From Prinia subflava (Eukaryota > Chordata > Aves > Passeriformes > Cisticolidae): DNA of 64,000 nt. Under the pieces are notes generated by a model that saw only the letters and a list, made by a program, of their open reading frames with translations, had not been told where the DNA came from and made no database searches. The position numbers and the translations under genes are program-made. Positions 25,953-38,489 of the stretch are shown piece by piece. The stretch spans positions 93,393,239-93,457,238 of the forward strand of contig NC_086248.1 of NCBI RefSeq assembly GCF_021018805.1. Direction: 5' to 3'. How positions within the stretch are numbered: position 1 is the first letter of the stretch; each line of letters opens with the position of its first letter.

Positions 25953-28031
25953 ACCCTCTAGAAGCACAAAGGACCTCAGACTGCGTACAAAGCAGGATTA
26001 TGAAGGGTCAATAATTAGTTTCCTAGCTTCTGCATAGAACTATACTTCTCCCCACAGGTTTTAGCAGCATTAGTGGCATTGTAGCTTTCAGTAACATTCA
26101 GTAACATTTCTCTGCTGTTAGTTATCCTCATTCAGATAAGATCAGCTAGTGGCCCTGTATGATTAAAGGAACAGCAAGATTTGCTTTCCTGTCTTTTTCT
26201 CAACTAGGAAGAAAATGAACTCCATTCCATCTGAAACCAGGACAATACCCAACAAAAGCACAGTATGAAAATCCCCCTTCATATTTAAAAGCCTGAATAA
26301 TTAGCCCCACAACAAGAAGGGAAAGAGGAAGGGTCTAAGCTACCAAATATCCATAGAAGTGAGATCAAGGTGAGTCCCAATAACTGGAAGGAAGGACATG
26401 TTCCTTTCCCATCTGAGGACAATGATTTCTACAGATGTGTGAATACATCAACCCTGCATCTTCTGCAGATCTGTAATGTCCAGCCTCCTCCTCATCCCTC
26501 TGATTATGTGGTTTCAGGACCAGATGAACCTTTGTATGCATAATCTTAATTGCAACATAACCAAATGTATTACAAAGAGCCAGGTTCTCCCTGCAGGCTT
26601 GAAACCTACTGTGAGTAACAGGAATTTAGGCAGCTGGAAAAGGTCTAGAACAAGGACAAGCTTTTCTGGGAAACACCCCACTCTTCACAGCCTATGCTAT
26701 TCCAATACATTCTTATGTTTTAAATCTATTTATAATGTTGCTGAATATTTTGTACCTTAAATTATATTTATTATCAAAACTATAATACAGCATGAGTCAC
26801 TTTCCAATAAAATCAACTGTAGATTATATGCCATTTGAATTCACCTGCCTTCTGCAGGGTTCTAAATCCTTTCAGGCAGTAGGGGAAAAAGTTTAATTTA
26901 AGATTTTAATCTTTTTCATATATTATAGCATTTCTATAATGGATTTTGTGCTCCTGAAAACTAAAAGATTGACAGCTCAGGGTATTATAGATTTATTAAT
27001 CATTGCTTAAATGGGTAGGGTGAGCACTGCTAAGCACTGCCACAATACTTGAAATCCCAGTCTTGAAGGCAAAATACTTTTTCTAGGTGACTTTATTTTT
27101 AATGCCAATTGACCCTTGCTAAACAAGGATAGAACATCTAAAATAATTAGGAAGAGGAGATATTAAAAACTCACATGAATTCATTGATAAAACAATGGTG
27201 GCTGTTATTGCAATATGCAATAATATGAAGTTTCTAAAAAAACTGTCATAATTTTAACTGAAAAAAACCCAGTATCTACAAACTAGAAAACAACTTGTAG
27301 CAGATGAACTACACTAGACAAAAGATTGTTCATTCCAAGGCTCTCATTGTCTCACAATAAATACAGCATATAATTTTTTTATAACATCAATAAAGTGCGC
27401 CAATCACTTGATCTGGTCTACATTGATGAAACATCACATAGTTTCTCTTGTAAAAATATACTATAATTCAATTATTCCTTGTTAGCCCAGCTTTATAGCA
27501 GGTGAAGGCTACCTGATCATATTCAGAAGAGTCACTAGAGGAAAAATACTTTTAGACCTTTGCTGACCCACCAGCCTGCAAGGTAACATATTCACATAAC
27601 CCTATGGAGCTCAGGCAAGTGAAATCCACTCAGCCAGGTCAAAGCTAGCACAGCATCTCTGTCACACAAACTAAAAGGTTGCCAGGTTTCCCCGGTGATA
27701 ACTAAGGTTAGTATGAACAGAAGAGAAAACTTACAATTTGTTGGGGTTTTTTCCCCAATACTTGCACTCAATAATAGTTCATGACACCAAAACATGCAGG
27801 GTTTTGCTCAGATAAACTTCATAACGCCCATGTCAAGTATCTAGGCCAATATTATTAAAATAATATATCTCTAGGACACAATAGCTTTAGATACTGGTTA
27901 TTTAAATCACAAACACTAAACCCAAATATGAAGAATAAAAATATCAGAATGATTCAGCTGCCTACCTGGATATACTAATTTTTCAATCCTTCCATTTTTC
28001 TACAAAGTACTACATAGAAATACATTTTTAC

Positions 28032-28189
28032 CTGGCACGTTCCAAGCTAGAAATATAGAATATGCATCAATTACTGTGACATTATATGGGACATGAATTT
28101 TCTCTGGTGTTCCTACTGGTGTTTGTATAACATATTTATCACTGGTGTTGCTGCCACCCCAAGTGCTGGCTTCCAGCTGGTAAACATAT
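28032..28189 (-). CDS. USH2A: USH2A exon (human exon 58 equivalent), FnIII
   Basis: This exon is 158 bp, phase 2 in and phase 1 out, with acceptor tgcag|atatgt and donor ccag|gtaaaa. It first finishes an FnIII module (YVYQLEASTWGGSNTSDKY, sequon NTS). It then continues through the linker QTPVGTPEKIHVPYN into the A-B strands of the next module (VTVIDAYSIFLAWNVPG, sequon NVT). The F-G loop here lacks the C-x4-C pair seen in the neighbouring modules. Length and phases match the recalled human exon. Confidence 0.94.
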
Positions 28190-28980
28190 CTGCACAAACA
28201 CAAAAAGATCAGTAGACACTGCAGTTAGAAGCTTTAGGCACATCAGTAACAGAACATTTCCATTTTCACCAATTTAAAGTGAATACGAGTATTACAACTA
28301 CTGCATTACTTGTAATGAGAAACTTGTGAAGATTTTCACATTTAAGCTTTCTTAATATGAGAAAAGTAACTTAGAATAATAATTATCATAGAACCTTAGA
28401 TACCAAAACTAAAATACTAATATCAAATACTATGCTAAAAATTAATAATATAATTCAAATTAACTTACATAAGAAAGAGAAGTATTGACTCAAAAAGCAT
28501 CAAAACTAATTTCAGACTAACTTCTATGAAAATACCAGCAGTCGCTTTTGAGCCTGTATGTACAATATGCACTGGAATATTATATACCGTGTGCAGTGCT
28601 GTTTGTTATATAAAAACTGAAATTTTTCAGAGTTTATTCCATGATAGAGAAGCACCAACCACTGAGCAACCAACAAACCATCCAAGAAAAAGAAAAACAT
28701 AAAACCTAACCAAAACAAAACACCAAAAAATCAGCTTTGCTTCTTTGAATAGAATGACATTCTCAAAAACAAAACAAAAAATAGAAGTCCTCTGATTAAG
28801 GTCTTTCTAACATTTGAGAGACTTCTAAAAGTGCTCCCAACATTATTCAGTTATAAAGTAATATTGTAAGAGAGATTTCTTTTGCTAACAGTAAGTTACA
28901 TTTGGTACATTTCACTAACACAAGTACCTATGTTTTCAAAGGCCTTTCACCTTTTACCAGAGCTCTTTAACATGCCTTAC
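28190..28980 (-). other. USH2A: Intron 57 (791 bp)
   Basis: AT-rich intron with no recognisable element. Confidence 0.85.
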
Positions 28981-29164
28981 CTACTGTTAGGCTGCAGGTT
29001 AACATCTGTGAAATTCAGGTCTGCACTGCCACCCAGGAAAATCTGCTCTCCATCACGGAATAATCGATAATGAGTAATGAGTCCATTGGGTTCCTTTGGT
29101 TCACTCCAGTACATTTCCACTTCTGTTGAGCTGACTATGATATGATGAGGTTTTGGCCATACCC
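28981..29164 (-). CDS. USH2A: USH2A exon (human exon 57 equivalent), FnIII
   Basis: This exon is 184 bp, phase 1 in and phase 2 out, with acceptor aatag|gggtat and donor gtag|gtaagg. It encodes most of an FnIII module: strand A (VWPKPHHIIVSS), B (EVEMYWSEPKEPNG), C-C' (LITHYRLFRDGEQIFLGG), and up to the NFTDVNLQPNSR turn, with the sequon NFT. The next exon completes the module. Length and phases equal the recalled human exon, where the FLGG and NFTD-x-NL-x-PNSR motifs are shared. Confidence 0.95.
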
Positions 29165-29712
29165 CTATTAAAATCAAAATGACACTATTTTAGTTTTATG
29201 ACAGAAACTCAAAAGTGTTTTTTTTCTTTTCCTATACTCGTGCTGCTGTTTTCAGCAATGTAATGAAAACACAAGACATTGCCAGGGAGAATGACAGAAT
29301 TTAACACACTTTCTGTATTTATCCTATGACAAATGCAACCAGTTAGACAAGGCAAAGATTAATGGAGAATGAGGCCAAAGGCTGCAGCCGTTATATGCTC
29401 AGTAGTCTCTGCATATTTATTTGTGCTTTAAAAAATATTCGTCCTGTAATTCTAACTTCGTTAGTGAAGCTAGTGAAGTTAGAGATGAATTTGGGAAAAC
29501 TTTCACCAAAGGAAAGTAGAAATGCAGTGCCAGGCAGTAAAGAGAATGTGGCAAGATACAAAAACTCCAAGAGAAATAGATTCTCTTGTGCAAATTTCTA
29601 CATGATAGCTTGATGGATGACAGTGGAGTTGTGCACCTTGTTAATCCGTCAGAAAATACAAGCCCGTATGACCATCTCTTTGCAGTTCTATAAGAATGAC
29701 TTTCTCCCTTAC
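29165..29712 (-). other. USH2A: Intron 56 (548 bp)
   Basis: Short intron with no recognisable element. Confidence 0.85.
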
Positions 29713-29820
29713 CATGAGGAGCAGCTTGTAAAGTTTGACCTGAGTGTGGTTGGCTGGAAGCACACCCAGCAGATGTGCATGCAATAAGCACAAAGCTGTA
29801 ATTAGTGTATGGCTGCAGAC
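29713..29820 (-). CDS. USH2A: USH2A exon (human exon 56 equivalent), FnIII
   Basis: This exon is 108 bp, exactly 36 codons, phase 1 on both sides (symmetric), with acceptor tctag|gtctgc and donor tcatg|gtaagg. It encodes the F-G part of an FnIII fold (LQPYTNYSFVLIACTSAGC, with the sequon NYS and a C-x4-C pair). The linker SGQTLQAAPHG follows. It is the smallest exon of the window, and its loss would be in-frame. The recalled human exon has identical length and near-identical LQPYTNYSF. Confidence 0.94.
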
Positions 29821-31296
29821 CTAGAAAGAGCAAACAGAGGTTAGGCTGAGTTGTTGACATCAATCATTCCAAGAATTGTATCTCTGCATAGAAAGTTACT
29901 GGATTCAAAGTTAACTTTTAGCATTTTTGGCAAATATAAAGTGTGAACTATTCTTATATTACACCTGAACGATACCGAAATGGTCAATTCTCACTAATTT
30001 AGACATATATCCTCTACTGATTTAAAAGACCTAACAAAATAATTCAGACTGAATGTCTGTCTATGCTGCAATGGATCTATGGACATCCCTCATATATCTG
30101 AATCAGGTTTAAATAAAAAACCTTAGATGACACTTGCAATGCAGAAAAACACCTAAAAGTGCAATTGCTTAGAGTGTTGGACTAGAAAAGCTGAATAGTC
30201 TGTAATGTTTTGAGAATTTATTACAAATACATTTGCAATAAGAAGATAATAAAATACTCACTTGAAACCTTCTACTACATTGCAAACAAGTCCAAGGATA
30301 GTCATTCCACTTTCCCAATTTACATTTTTTAATTTTTCCTCTATTTTCCCCTATTTGATACAAGACTTTATGATAAATGCTACAAAGCAGTTAGAAGGTG
30401 AACTGACAACCAAGCCCTCCTTACAAGATATTAATTCTAGTAACTTGTAATTTTAAAAATTTTTTTTCAGCTCAAACCTTCTATGCTGGACATCCTTGAA
30501 TGAGAAGAGAATATATTGGTTTGCCTTTTTCTTGGAAATTTTCAAACATTCTTGTGCCGTGTATTGATGACTTCAGAATTGACATCTTAAGTCTGTGGCT
30601 TAAGAATTTGCCTTTAGGGCTCCTCATAAAATTGCTCTCATAATTTGGTTAAGATACTGATCTTTTAGCCTAGCCAATTCTGCGCACCCCATAAAGGCTT
30701 CTTGCAGTCAAATTGCTAAAGATGCAGACCACTGTGAGATCACCTTAGAGCTCAGCTTGAACTGCTTTTCTCACACAGCACCTTCCAGCCCACAACACAG
30801 GACTTTGCTAAACTACTCCTTCAGATATTTCTCAAAATTTACCTTTAAGATATCACCAGGCACAAACACTGAAAACCCCTTCCTCGTATTTATAAATACC
30901 CCCTTGTTAACACCTCATAATACATTAAATAAACGTTCCTGTTCCTGAATGTAAAGGATACAAAAAGAACAACCAGAAGCAGATTATACACAAAATCTTT
31001 CTGAAAATATTAAAATTGCAAAACTAACCATTCAGAAATCCCAGTGCCACAACATTGTACAATACAAACTGATCCCCTTTTGTTCACAGGATTTGTGGAA
31101 CAGCCCTTTCCAAAACTGTCTGCAACGTGTGGTCTCTGGCCTGATTAATTGTAATTTGAGAGTTTTTCTTGTAGTGTCCACCCTAGGGTGTACAGAGGCT
31201 TTACTAACACCAACTTGCTGGGCATTCCAAATGTCTTAAAACAGTACCAAAACAAGAAATCCCCCAACCAACTCCATAAAAAATGACATAAACTCC

Positions 31297-31337
31297 AAAA
31301 ACAAAAACAAACAACAAACAAACAAACAAAAAAAAAT
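31297..31337 (+). repeat. A-rich microsatellite, AAAC type
   Basis: Imperfect units of caaaa, caaa and caa end in an A9 run and 'taaa'. Confidence 0.75.
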
Positions 31338-32723
31338 AAACCACCCTATTATTTCTCTCTCAGAATCAGGATACCAACTCGAGACTGAGAGAACCAAAAA
31401 TCTCCATTTGGGATGCCTGGGCCCTGGCTTTCAGACTACCTGGTGTTACACAAAACTTTACATCTCCAAGCCCAACTGGTGCCTTCAGCTGGAAGCTCAG
31501 GAAATTCAGGTCTCAGGCAGGGTAATGAAGATGAAGAGGACGTGGCTGTGACTGTGAAATGCCTCCTTGAAAGGGAAGGTACCTCTGGGCAGCAGCAGAA
31601 TCAGGCCCATCTACACCGAGACTCCCAGAAGGAATTAATCCACTAAACACAGCCAAAGCTGAGGCAGCAATTCTCCATACAGGAGATTCATTTTATTCCT
31701 CCCTGGAAGATGCACAGATTGTGGACTGAACGAGGCAGTAGCCCTGTGAACAAATGAATGTACTGCTGTGTAAGGTAGATTGTTTGTGTGGAAGAGGCTG
31801 AATTAAGATTACACAGGTCAATTCACAGGTATTACACAGGTCAATTTTTAAGCATGTGGCTTTGTAGTCTTAACAGCGTAGTTTTGATGTAGCTCCTGTG
31901 TCTAAATGGAATTATTTCAAGAACAATGAGATTCTGTGGCAACAAAAAGCCTGTGCAAGATCTTTGTTTATAAACAAATCCTTGCTTATTCCCTGTACCA
32001 AGATATTTTAATTAAAATATATTACAAACAAATAGAGTGAAAGAAGAAGCAGCAATTACATGGGAAGGTAAAATACTGAATGGAAGACGTTCAGGCTGCT
32101 TAACAAATTGAACAAGATGTGAAGGAGAGAAAATAAAGAGATGACTCAGAGGGACAGCCCTTGCTGTAACCTAATCATGAACTGGAAGAGAAGAAAAATC
32201 ATCTGAACACAGTGTATAAAAGTAAGGAGGGAGAAAATGACAGTTGCAGACTAGAGAGAGGCAAAGGCATGGAGGAAAGCCAAGTATTTAACATTTCAGG
32301 ATAGAAAAGATTACTGTGGCAACAAATTACTTGAATTCCCCTAAAGGGAGTCATGTTCACTTTTAAAGGAAACATGCATAATAAAGCAATACTCATTTAC
32401 AACTACACTTTAAAGAGAAAAATGAGCATTAAAAAAAGAGCACATGGTTTCATTAAATTTATTGGCAAAATTCTGATACCTGAAATTCTAGCCATGGATG
32501 AAGCAGTCACAGCAGATTTTTATCCAGATTATTAAAGCTTTGCATTAGACGTCTTGTCTTATGCATGCTTTGGAAAATTCTGTGCAAATCTATGAATGTG
32601 TTTGATAATAAAAATAACAAGAAAGGTAATTTTGAAATATAAGTAGCATTTTTGCTTTTCTGATGTCTCTGTTTGATTGTTTACTAGAAGGTATTTGTCC
32701 CCTCATTTTTTGGGTTATTATTG

Positions 32724-32728
<5 letters not shown>

Positions 32729-32779
<51 letters not shown>
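32729..32779 (+). repeat. Poly(T) run, 51 bases
   Basis: This is an uninterrupted T run of 51 bases (A on the transcribed strand of USH2A). The flanks do not match a repeat family that I recognise, and no AATAAA lies directly upstream on the minus strand. The true length may vary. Confidence 0.95.
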
Positions 32780-32780
<1 letters not shown>

Positions 32781-35600
32781 TCAACTTAGGCAGTCTATTA
32801 CATTGTTGCAGCATTTGTCATGTGCCAATAGGCTGTGGAACAGTGGGGGTTTTTTTAAGAATGCATTGTTCTATTAGCTAAATCAATTCCTTCTGATACT
32901 GTTTGTCTCCATTTGTGGTTATGGCTCCAGCAAGGTCAGTAATTAGCTGCCAGGGCTCCTGGGCCCTGCTGTGGGAATTTTACTGGGGAGGATGTCAGAT
33001 TGCTGACCACAGCCTCACAACCTCTTCGTCCCTAAGAGTTTCCTTCAGATAAATATTATTAATGATGTAGTGCTGCATATGGAGATAGAGTTGACCAGTG
33101 ACAACACTTTGGTATCTCTTCAGATTTCGACACCCTGAAATGGAGAATATGTTCAGATGAAAGAATTTCAGACTATTCAGTCATAAAGTATTTATACTAC
33201 TGTTTCTTTTACTGAAATAAATATTAATTATCTTCCTTGGTTTTGACCTAAAAATGGTTGAGCCTACAAATTGTTGATAAAGCCTCTTACTTGAGATATT
33301 AGCTTTAGTGTATTAAAAGGGGGGAGTTGAGAAGAACCTTTTCTATAAACCCACCTGCTGCTGCTGAAGAGGGCACTCTTGGCTTTATTTTACAATTCCC
33401 CTAATTATTTTCCTCAGTCTTACCCTCTGCCTGGCCCCACTGCAAAGCATTAGCAGGCCCATTTGTAAAGTAGTAGTAACACAAAGTGAAACAATGCCAT
33501 AACTGTCATCCAAATTGTTCTGTACAGGGTACTGGAAGTGTTCAGTAATAAATGATATAAAAAGGTCTTTTATTGACAAGCTGCCATGTGCTGTTTGCAT
33601 TAGAGAATATGAGAAGATGATGGCTGCTGCCCCTAGGTCCCAGTGGCATTCAACTCAGTGAGATAGCAGAAAATGCTTCAGTTTGCTTAAAGCATTGATA
33701 ACACCTCTAAATAATTAACTGAGGACTTCCTGTCTTCAATTACTTAATGCTTTTTTTAACATCTTGAGAGGATTATAAGCAATTTATGGATTTCACATGA
33801 TGAGCACATTCACCGCTATTCCCACAAAGCATTTGTGGGATCATGTTTCCAAAGCTTTGATGTAATTAAAAATAAGCAGTGAGACAATGGTGCCGTGGCA
33901 AGGTGCTTGCCTTCATGTCTGCTGTTTGCGAGACCTGAGATCCAAAGTCTCCACAAATACTAATGCTACAGCTTCATTAATGTTCAACTGTTGCTCAGGG
34001 AAAAGCAGGCAGTTTGGGAGAGGGGGGAAAAAAAAAAGAAAAAGGAAAAGCAAGGATAATGGGAAAATCGAAACAACCATCCACAGGGAATAAGACAAAC
34101 AGTTCAAACATTTGAGATTATGTATGAGGTGAATCTGATTCTTTTATCGTATTCTTTTAATTTAGAGAGCAATAATTACCCACATTGCTAAATCACTCTC
34201 ATGAATTCCACATTATTACCCAAGGAAGCTCCTGCAGAAAACAGCAAAAGATTTGATTATGACTGTCAGGAGGAATGATCACTTATTTCATTCCTGGCTT
34301 AACATAGCTGCACTGGACAGTGGCTTAAAAGAACAGGCACACAAAAGAAAAAAAAAGATCCTTGTTTCTCAAGAATTCATTTCATTTCCTCTCACTTCCA
34401 ACTGGTAAGTATTGTTGGCATTTAAATGGAGATATAACTGCCTTGGAGGAGCATGAGAAATATTTTTCAATGGGTTCAATAAATCACTCCTTGTTGGAAT
34501 GTTCCTTTTTTGCAGTGTAAACTTACCGCAGCAATTCTAAAACATGTACCCACCAACTCTGGCTAATATCTCATGTCCAGAAGCACTGAATATGGAGATA
34601 GGAGTAACACACCATTGACAAATTTCACACTTGGGCATGATATTGTCAAAGAGGAACAGCAATCTTGCTCTTCTATGAGTGACTACAGCAGAGACAAAAT
34701 CTTTTAAAGAGCTAAGGGATCCACCCTGACTCAGGACTTGGGCTTTGAGAGGTATTTGAGAGTGCCAGCTATGCTCTAGAGGATTTATGTGCCGGAAGTC
34801 AAATTCTGCTCTTTGGCTGGCTGTCATATGGTGTGTACAATATATGAAGTTTGCAATTTTCTACTTGTGGGGCAAGAAAACTAGGGAAAAATTAATGCAT
34901 TTATGAGGTATAAAAATTTAATGTGCAACCTGAGGTCAAAGAGTGAAAAAAAAGATATCCCATAATGCTTATGTTCCTGCTCTGTGTTCAACAGAAGCAT
35001 TTCTAAGGGGAATTTTGTGTAACATTCAAAAATAAATAAAAATTGAATATGTGAAAACAATACATTTGAGGTCTGAGCCAAACTTTCTCCCAAAATCTCT
35101 GGAATAAAGCTTCTTTCATCTAGAAAATGACTATAAGCAATATATAATATTATAAACAGTTCTGTCTTCCTTTCCTTTTTATTATCTGAGATCTAGAAAG
35201 TACTGGATCCTTCTCGATCCTGTACTGCTACACATTCACAATTGCATGACTGTACATCAGTGATGTTAAAAGAGAGAGTTGAATCTGTATGAAGGGATGG
35301 CTGGCCTACACAGAATATTTAAGTCCTTGAGCACACTATGTATGCAACTTCAATTGAGCTGGATAGATTTATTTTAAAATTTTGAAATTAAACCTATTAA
35401 TATTTTAACAAACAGCAGCTAGAAATGAAAGAGATTGGAAAAAATAAATTTAAGATATGTAAAGTCATGATAAAGCATTCCAAAGTGTGCACAGTACCGG
35501 GGATTTCAACGTTACTGACAAGTGGCATTTTTAATATATTAATACTGTCTTAAATCTTAAGGACAGGACATTAGCCTGTCAAAGAGCTCTGCCTCCTTAC

Positions 35601-35799
35601 CCGACACTGTGTGCTGCATTCTGCCTGCAGCATCAATGTAGATAAGTCCTCTCCCCAGCTGGCTGATGTGGTACTCTCTGATGATCCCGTTGGGTTTCTT
35701 GGGTGCAGCCCAGCTCAGATGCAATGCTGTGGAGTTCAGAGCACTGACTTCTGGCGGCTGAACACTCTCGGGGACTCCTTGGACAGTGACTGCAACTAC
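35601..35799 (-). CDS. USH2A: USH2A exon (human exon 55 equivalent), FnIII
   Basis: This exon is 199 bp, phase 0 in and phase 1 out, with acceptor ttcag|gtagtt and donor tcgg|gtaagg. It encodes VVAVTVQGVPESVQPPEVS as linker and strand A. Strands B and C follow (LNSTALHLSWAAPKKPNG), then the C'-E region through IIREYHISQLGRGLIYID to QHTVSG, just before the L-x-P motif of the next exon. The sequon NST is present. Codon use is more GC-rich than in the flanking exons (for example GTC, CTG and CCG). The length matches the recalled human exon. Confidence 0.93.
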
Positions 35800-37564
35800 C
35801 TGAAGACATATGAATTAAACAGCAATTTAATGTAATAGTACACTAGATACCATGATCAATGAGAATGTCACTTTTGTTTTAAAATGTTGTTTGGGCTGGC
35901 ATATCATTACCAAGGGGCTGGAGAAGTAGTTGCTTTTTTCCTCCTTTTTCACAATGAAATCTGACCTTGAATACATTACATAAGTCTGTGTCCACAATTT
36001 ATCACAACAGGTTCACCACGTTTTAGCTGCAGTGTGTGGCACAGGGTGAAACAACAAAAACTGTATTGCTTGAAAACTCTTGATAACTCTCTTCCATATG
36101 GTTTGTCAGTGTCTCTGCATTTTAACTGCCTGATTTCATATATTTTAAGCACCAGTAAACATGGGGCTAAGCCTCCATATATCCCATGCAATCTGAACTC
36201 TATTGTAGTTATCTGCAACTCCATACTTCTGTAAGGAATCCAAAGATTTTGAAAGATAGGATAAGTTTGCACTTGTTAAGTTCTTTCCACAAAAAAAAAA
36301 AAAAAAAAGTTAAAAGGTAATTTTCTATTGACACATCTGCACCATCAGCCACAGAAGAGACATTTCCAAATTACACTGGTTTAATAAGTGGGTCAGACCG
36401 TTTTCTCTTTGAGAATCACTTTTCTTTTTCTGTTATTACCCCCATAAAGTATTTATATTATGCTGTAAATATAAAATGTGCCCTCTGTAATATATTGTCT
36501 TAGTGAATTTGGTGGAATCAGTCCCCACTTGCAGACTTCAGTGTTTGCAACACTGAAGTAAACTTCTTAATTACAGGCAAGTGAAGTAAGCAGGATTTAT
36601 TATCAGGTCAGTGGCTGCAGCAACTGTGCCTACAAAGTTTCCAGACCACAGCTCTGTGTGCATGCAAAGGACTATCCACTTAGCTTCATCCCTCTGCTTC
36701 AGTGTTTTTTATTTTAGACTTCTGGCTGGGATTTGCATGAATAAGAAAACATTTAAACACCTGCAATCACTCATTACTCCCCACCTGTGCCCCACAGACC
36801 TTACCCTTGTAGTCCTAGAAATTCATTTCCAAAGAGGCAAGAATAATATTGTGAATAAGAGGTCACTTAAGAAATCGTTTTTGCAAATGATGAATAAGGC
36901 TGGTACTTTGCAGAATAAAAACCAGAGCTGGTTAAATAGTAATGTCGGTGAAAGGCATTCATGATTCAAAGTGATACAAAAGGAAATGAAACTGTGAGAA
37001 AGAGAGGTAAGAGATCTTGTTTGTTTAAAACTGAAGCTGAGGCAGGTTGCCCACAAAGAGACAGTAAAGCCTGAAGGAGGTGCAGATGTAGAAAGCCATC
37101 AAAGTGTAATATAGGGAAAGAAGGCTTTTCCACTGGAGTGGAAGAGTAAGAAGTTTGTTGAACAAATTGATAGACTATAACTAAAGCAGATGATCTAAGG
37201 AACAGCAAGGAAGAAGAGGCTATAGACCTCCTAGTGAGAAGCAAAAATTTAATTTCCAAGTTTAGAGAAGGCGCATTTTAATATTCCTTACTCTATTCTG
37301 CCATGTACAGCTTATTCTTTAACAAACATCAGTTCCTACAGTGCAATTTCAGCTTTGCCAAGACTGAGATACTACTTTCTTCCACCGTTTGCTCGTATCA
37401 GCCTGGGGTTCCACACATTCATGTGTCAGTAGCTGAATCCAAATCAGATTATTGATGTATTTTTCACTCACTCAGTAATCAGTGTGTCTTCAAATTACAC
37501 CTTTCCAAAAGCATTTCAGTGTTGCCACACTGGCCCCAGCTTCCAGGAATCCCACTTCACTAAC
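35800..37564 (-). other. USH2A: Intron 54 (1,765 bp)
   Basis: It contains an A18 run (36291-36308). No other recognisable feature. Confidence 0.8.
36291..36308 (+). repeat. Poly(A) run, 18 bases
   Basis: Uninterrupted A run in intron 54. Confidence 0.9.
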
Positions 37565-37719
37565 CTTGCTGCTGTCCGTGCAACCAGCAACAGTGCAGGC
37601 TCGCAGCTGGTAGGAATACTCTTGGTATGGCTGGACCCCACTGGTGTCTGTGAAGCTCATTTCCCTTCCTCTGAAATGCTCAATGCCGTTTCGGAGGATG
37701 ATGTAGTGGATAATAACAC
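37565..37719 (-). CDS. USH2A: USH2A exon (human exon 54 equivalent), FnIII
   Basis: This exon is 155 bp, phase 1 in and phase 0 out, with acceptor aatag|gtgtta and a slightly unusual donor caag|gttagt. It encodes the C' to G strands of an FnIII module (VIIHYIILRNGIEHFRG, then GVQPYQEYSYQLRACTVAGC). The F-G loop carries a C-x4-C pair (CTVAGC), a recurrent usherin feature that probably forms a disulphide. It ends DSSK. Length and phases equal the recalled human exon. Confidence 0.94.
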
Positions 37720-38291
37720 CTATTGCAGAAAGAAAGTTTTCGGTTTCGTTAGCTGAGGGATCCTTTGTGGTGGGACAATAACCTACTCCGCATACAGGAA
37801 ACATTCAATGAAATATCTGCATGACCACAGTAGCAGATAATCATCCTGATTAAACAATAAATGTCAAATACCAGCTACTTTCCTCAGCATCTGCATCAGC
37901 ATCTGAATAGATCTCAGATTTTAGTGAGAGCTTTTACAAATTTCCTCAAAGTTTGAAAATAATCAGCAAGATTTCCTGAAATAAACATAAGCACCACCTG
38001 CCCTACCCCCAAATCCCCAAATACTTTTTCAGATGATTGTCATTTTCTGATGACATATTATTATTACAACTGTTCTCAAAAGAGGCTTTTTGGTGCTTTG
38101 TAAAGACATACAACATTGTCTTCTCCTCTTACTTGCAATGAAAATTATGGTAACCTAGAACAAAACCTTCCTGCAGAGTTTAGGAATATATATACTTCAG
38201 TGACAGGAGTTAATTAGGATGCCTTTTGTGATTTTGGAACACTGTCACTGGAATGATAGAAAGAACACTTAAAAGATAAAGGTATCAATAC
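37720..38291 (-). other. USH2A: Intron 53 (572 bp)
   Basis: Short AT-rich intron with no recognisable element. Confidence 0.85.
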
Positions 38292-38489
38292 CATTTGGTT
38301 GCAGTGGCTCCTCCCAGTTGAGAAGTATCATGTCTTCACGATTATCTACTTTGGCCCATTTTGGTGGACTTACACCCTGTGGCACATCTTGCTTAGTGAC
38401 AGCTCTGCTAATTTCACTGAAACCTCTTCCATAGCTATTCCAAGCAGCCACCCTGTACTCATACGTGACAAAAGGTTTAAGGTTCACAT
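38292..38489 (-). CDS. USH2A: USH2A exon (human exon 53 equivalent), FnIII
   Basis: This exon is 198 bp, phase 1 on both sides (symmetric), with acceptor tctag|atgtga and donor aaatg|gtattg. It encodes the E-F-G half of the FnIII fold interrupted by the cysteine block (DVNLKPFVTYEYRVAAWN). The linker TKQDVPQGVSPP follows, then the A-B-C strands of the next FnIII module (MILLNWEEPLQPNG). The donor has only moderate similarity to consensus (gtattg). The recalled human exon has identical length, and the DVPQGVSPP linker is identical. Confidence 0.94.

Larger units (their letters stand above)
20349..28031 (-). other. USH2A: Intron 58 (7,683 bp)
   Basis: It contains a probable solo LTR (24241-24732) with an internal degenerate 29-bp tandem repeat, and a compound AAAC/AAACC microsatellite (25897-25952). 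The 115- to 169-codon open frames on both strands near 22.0-22.6 kb overlap each other and show no domain. I regard them as chance. Confidence 0.8.
29821..35600 (-). other. USH2A: Intron 55 (5,780 bp)
   Basis: It contains a T51 run (32729-32779), an AAAC-type A-rich tract (about 31297-31337), and a 15-bp direct repeat ttacacaggtcaatt (about 31809-31845). No exon or mobile element was recognised. Confidence 0.8.
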
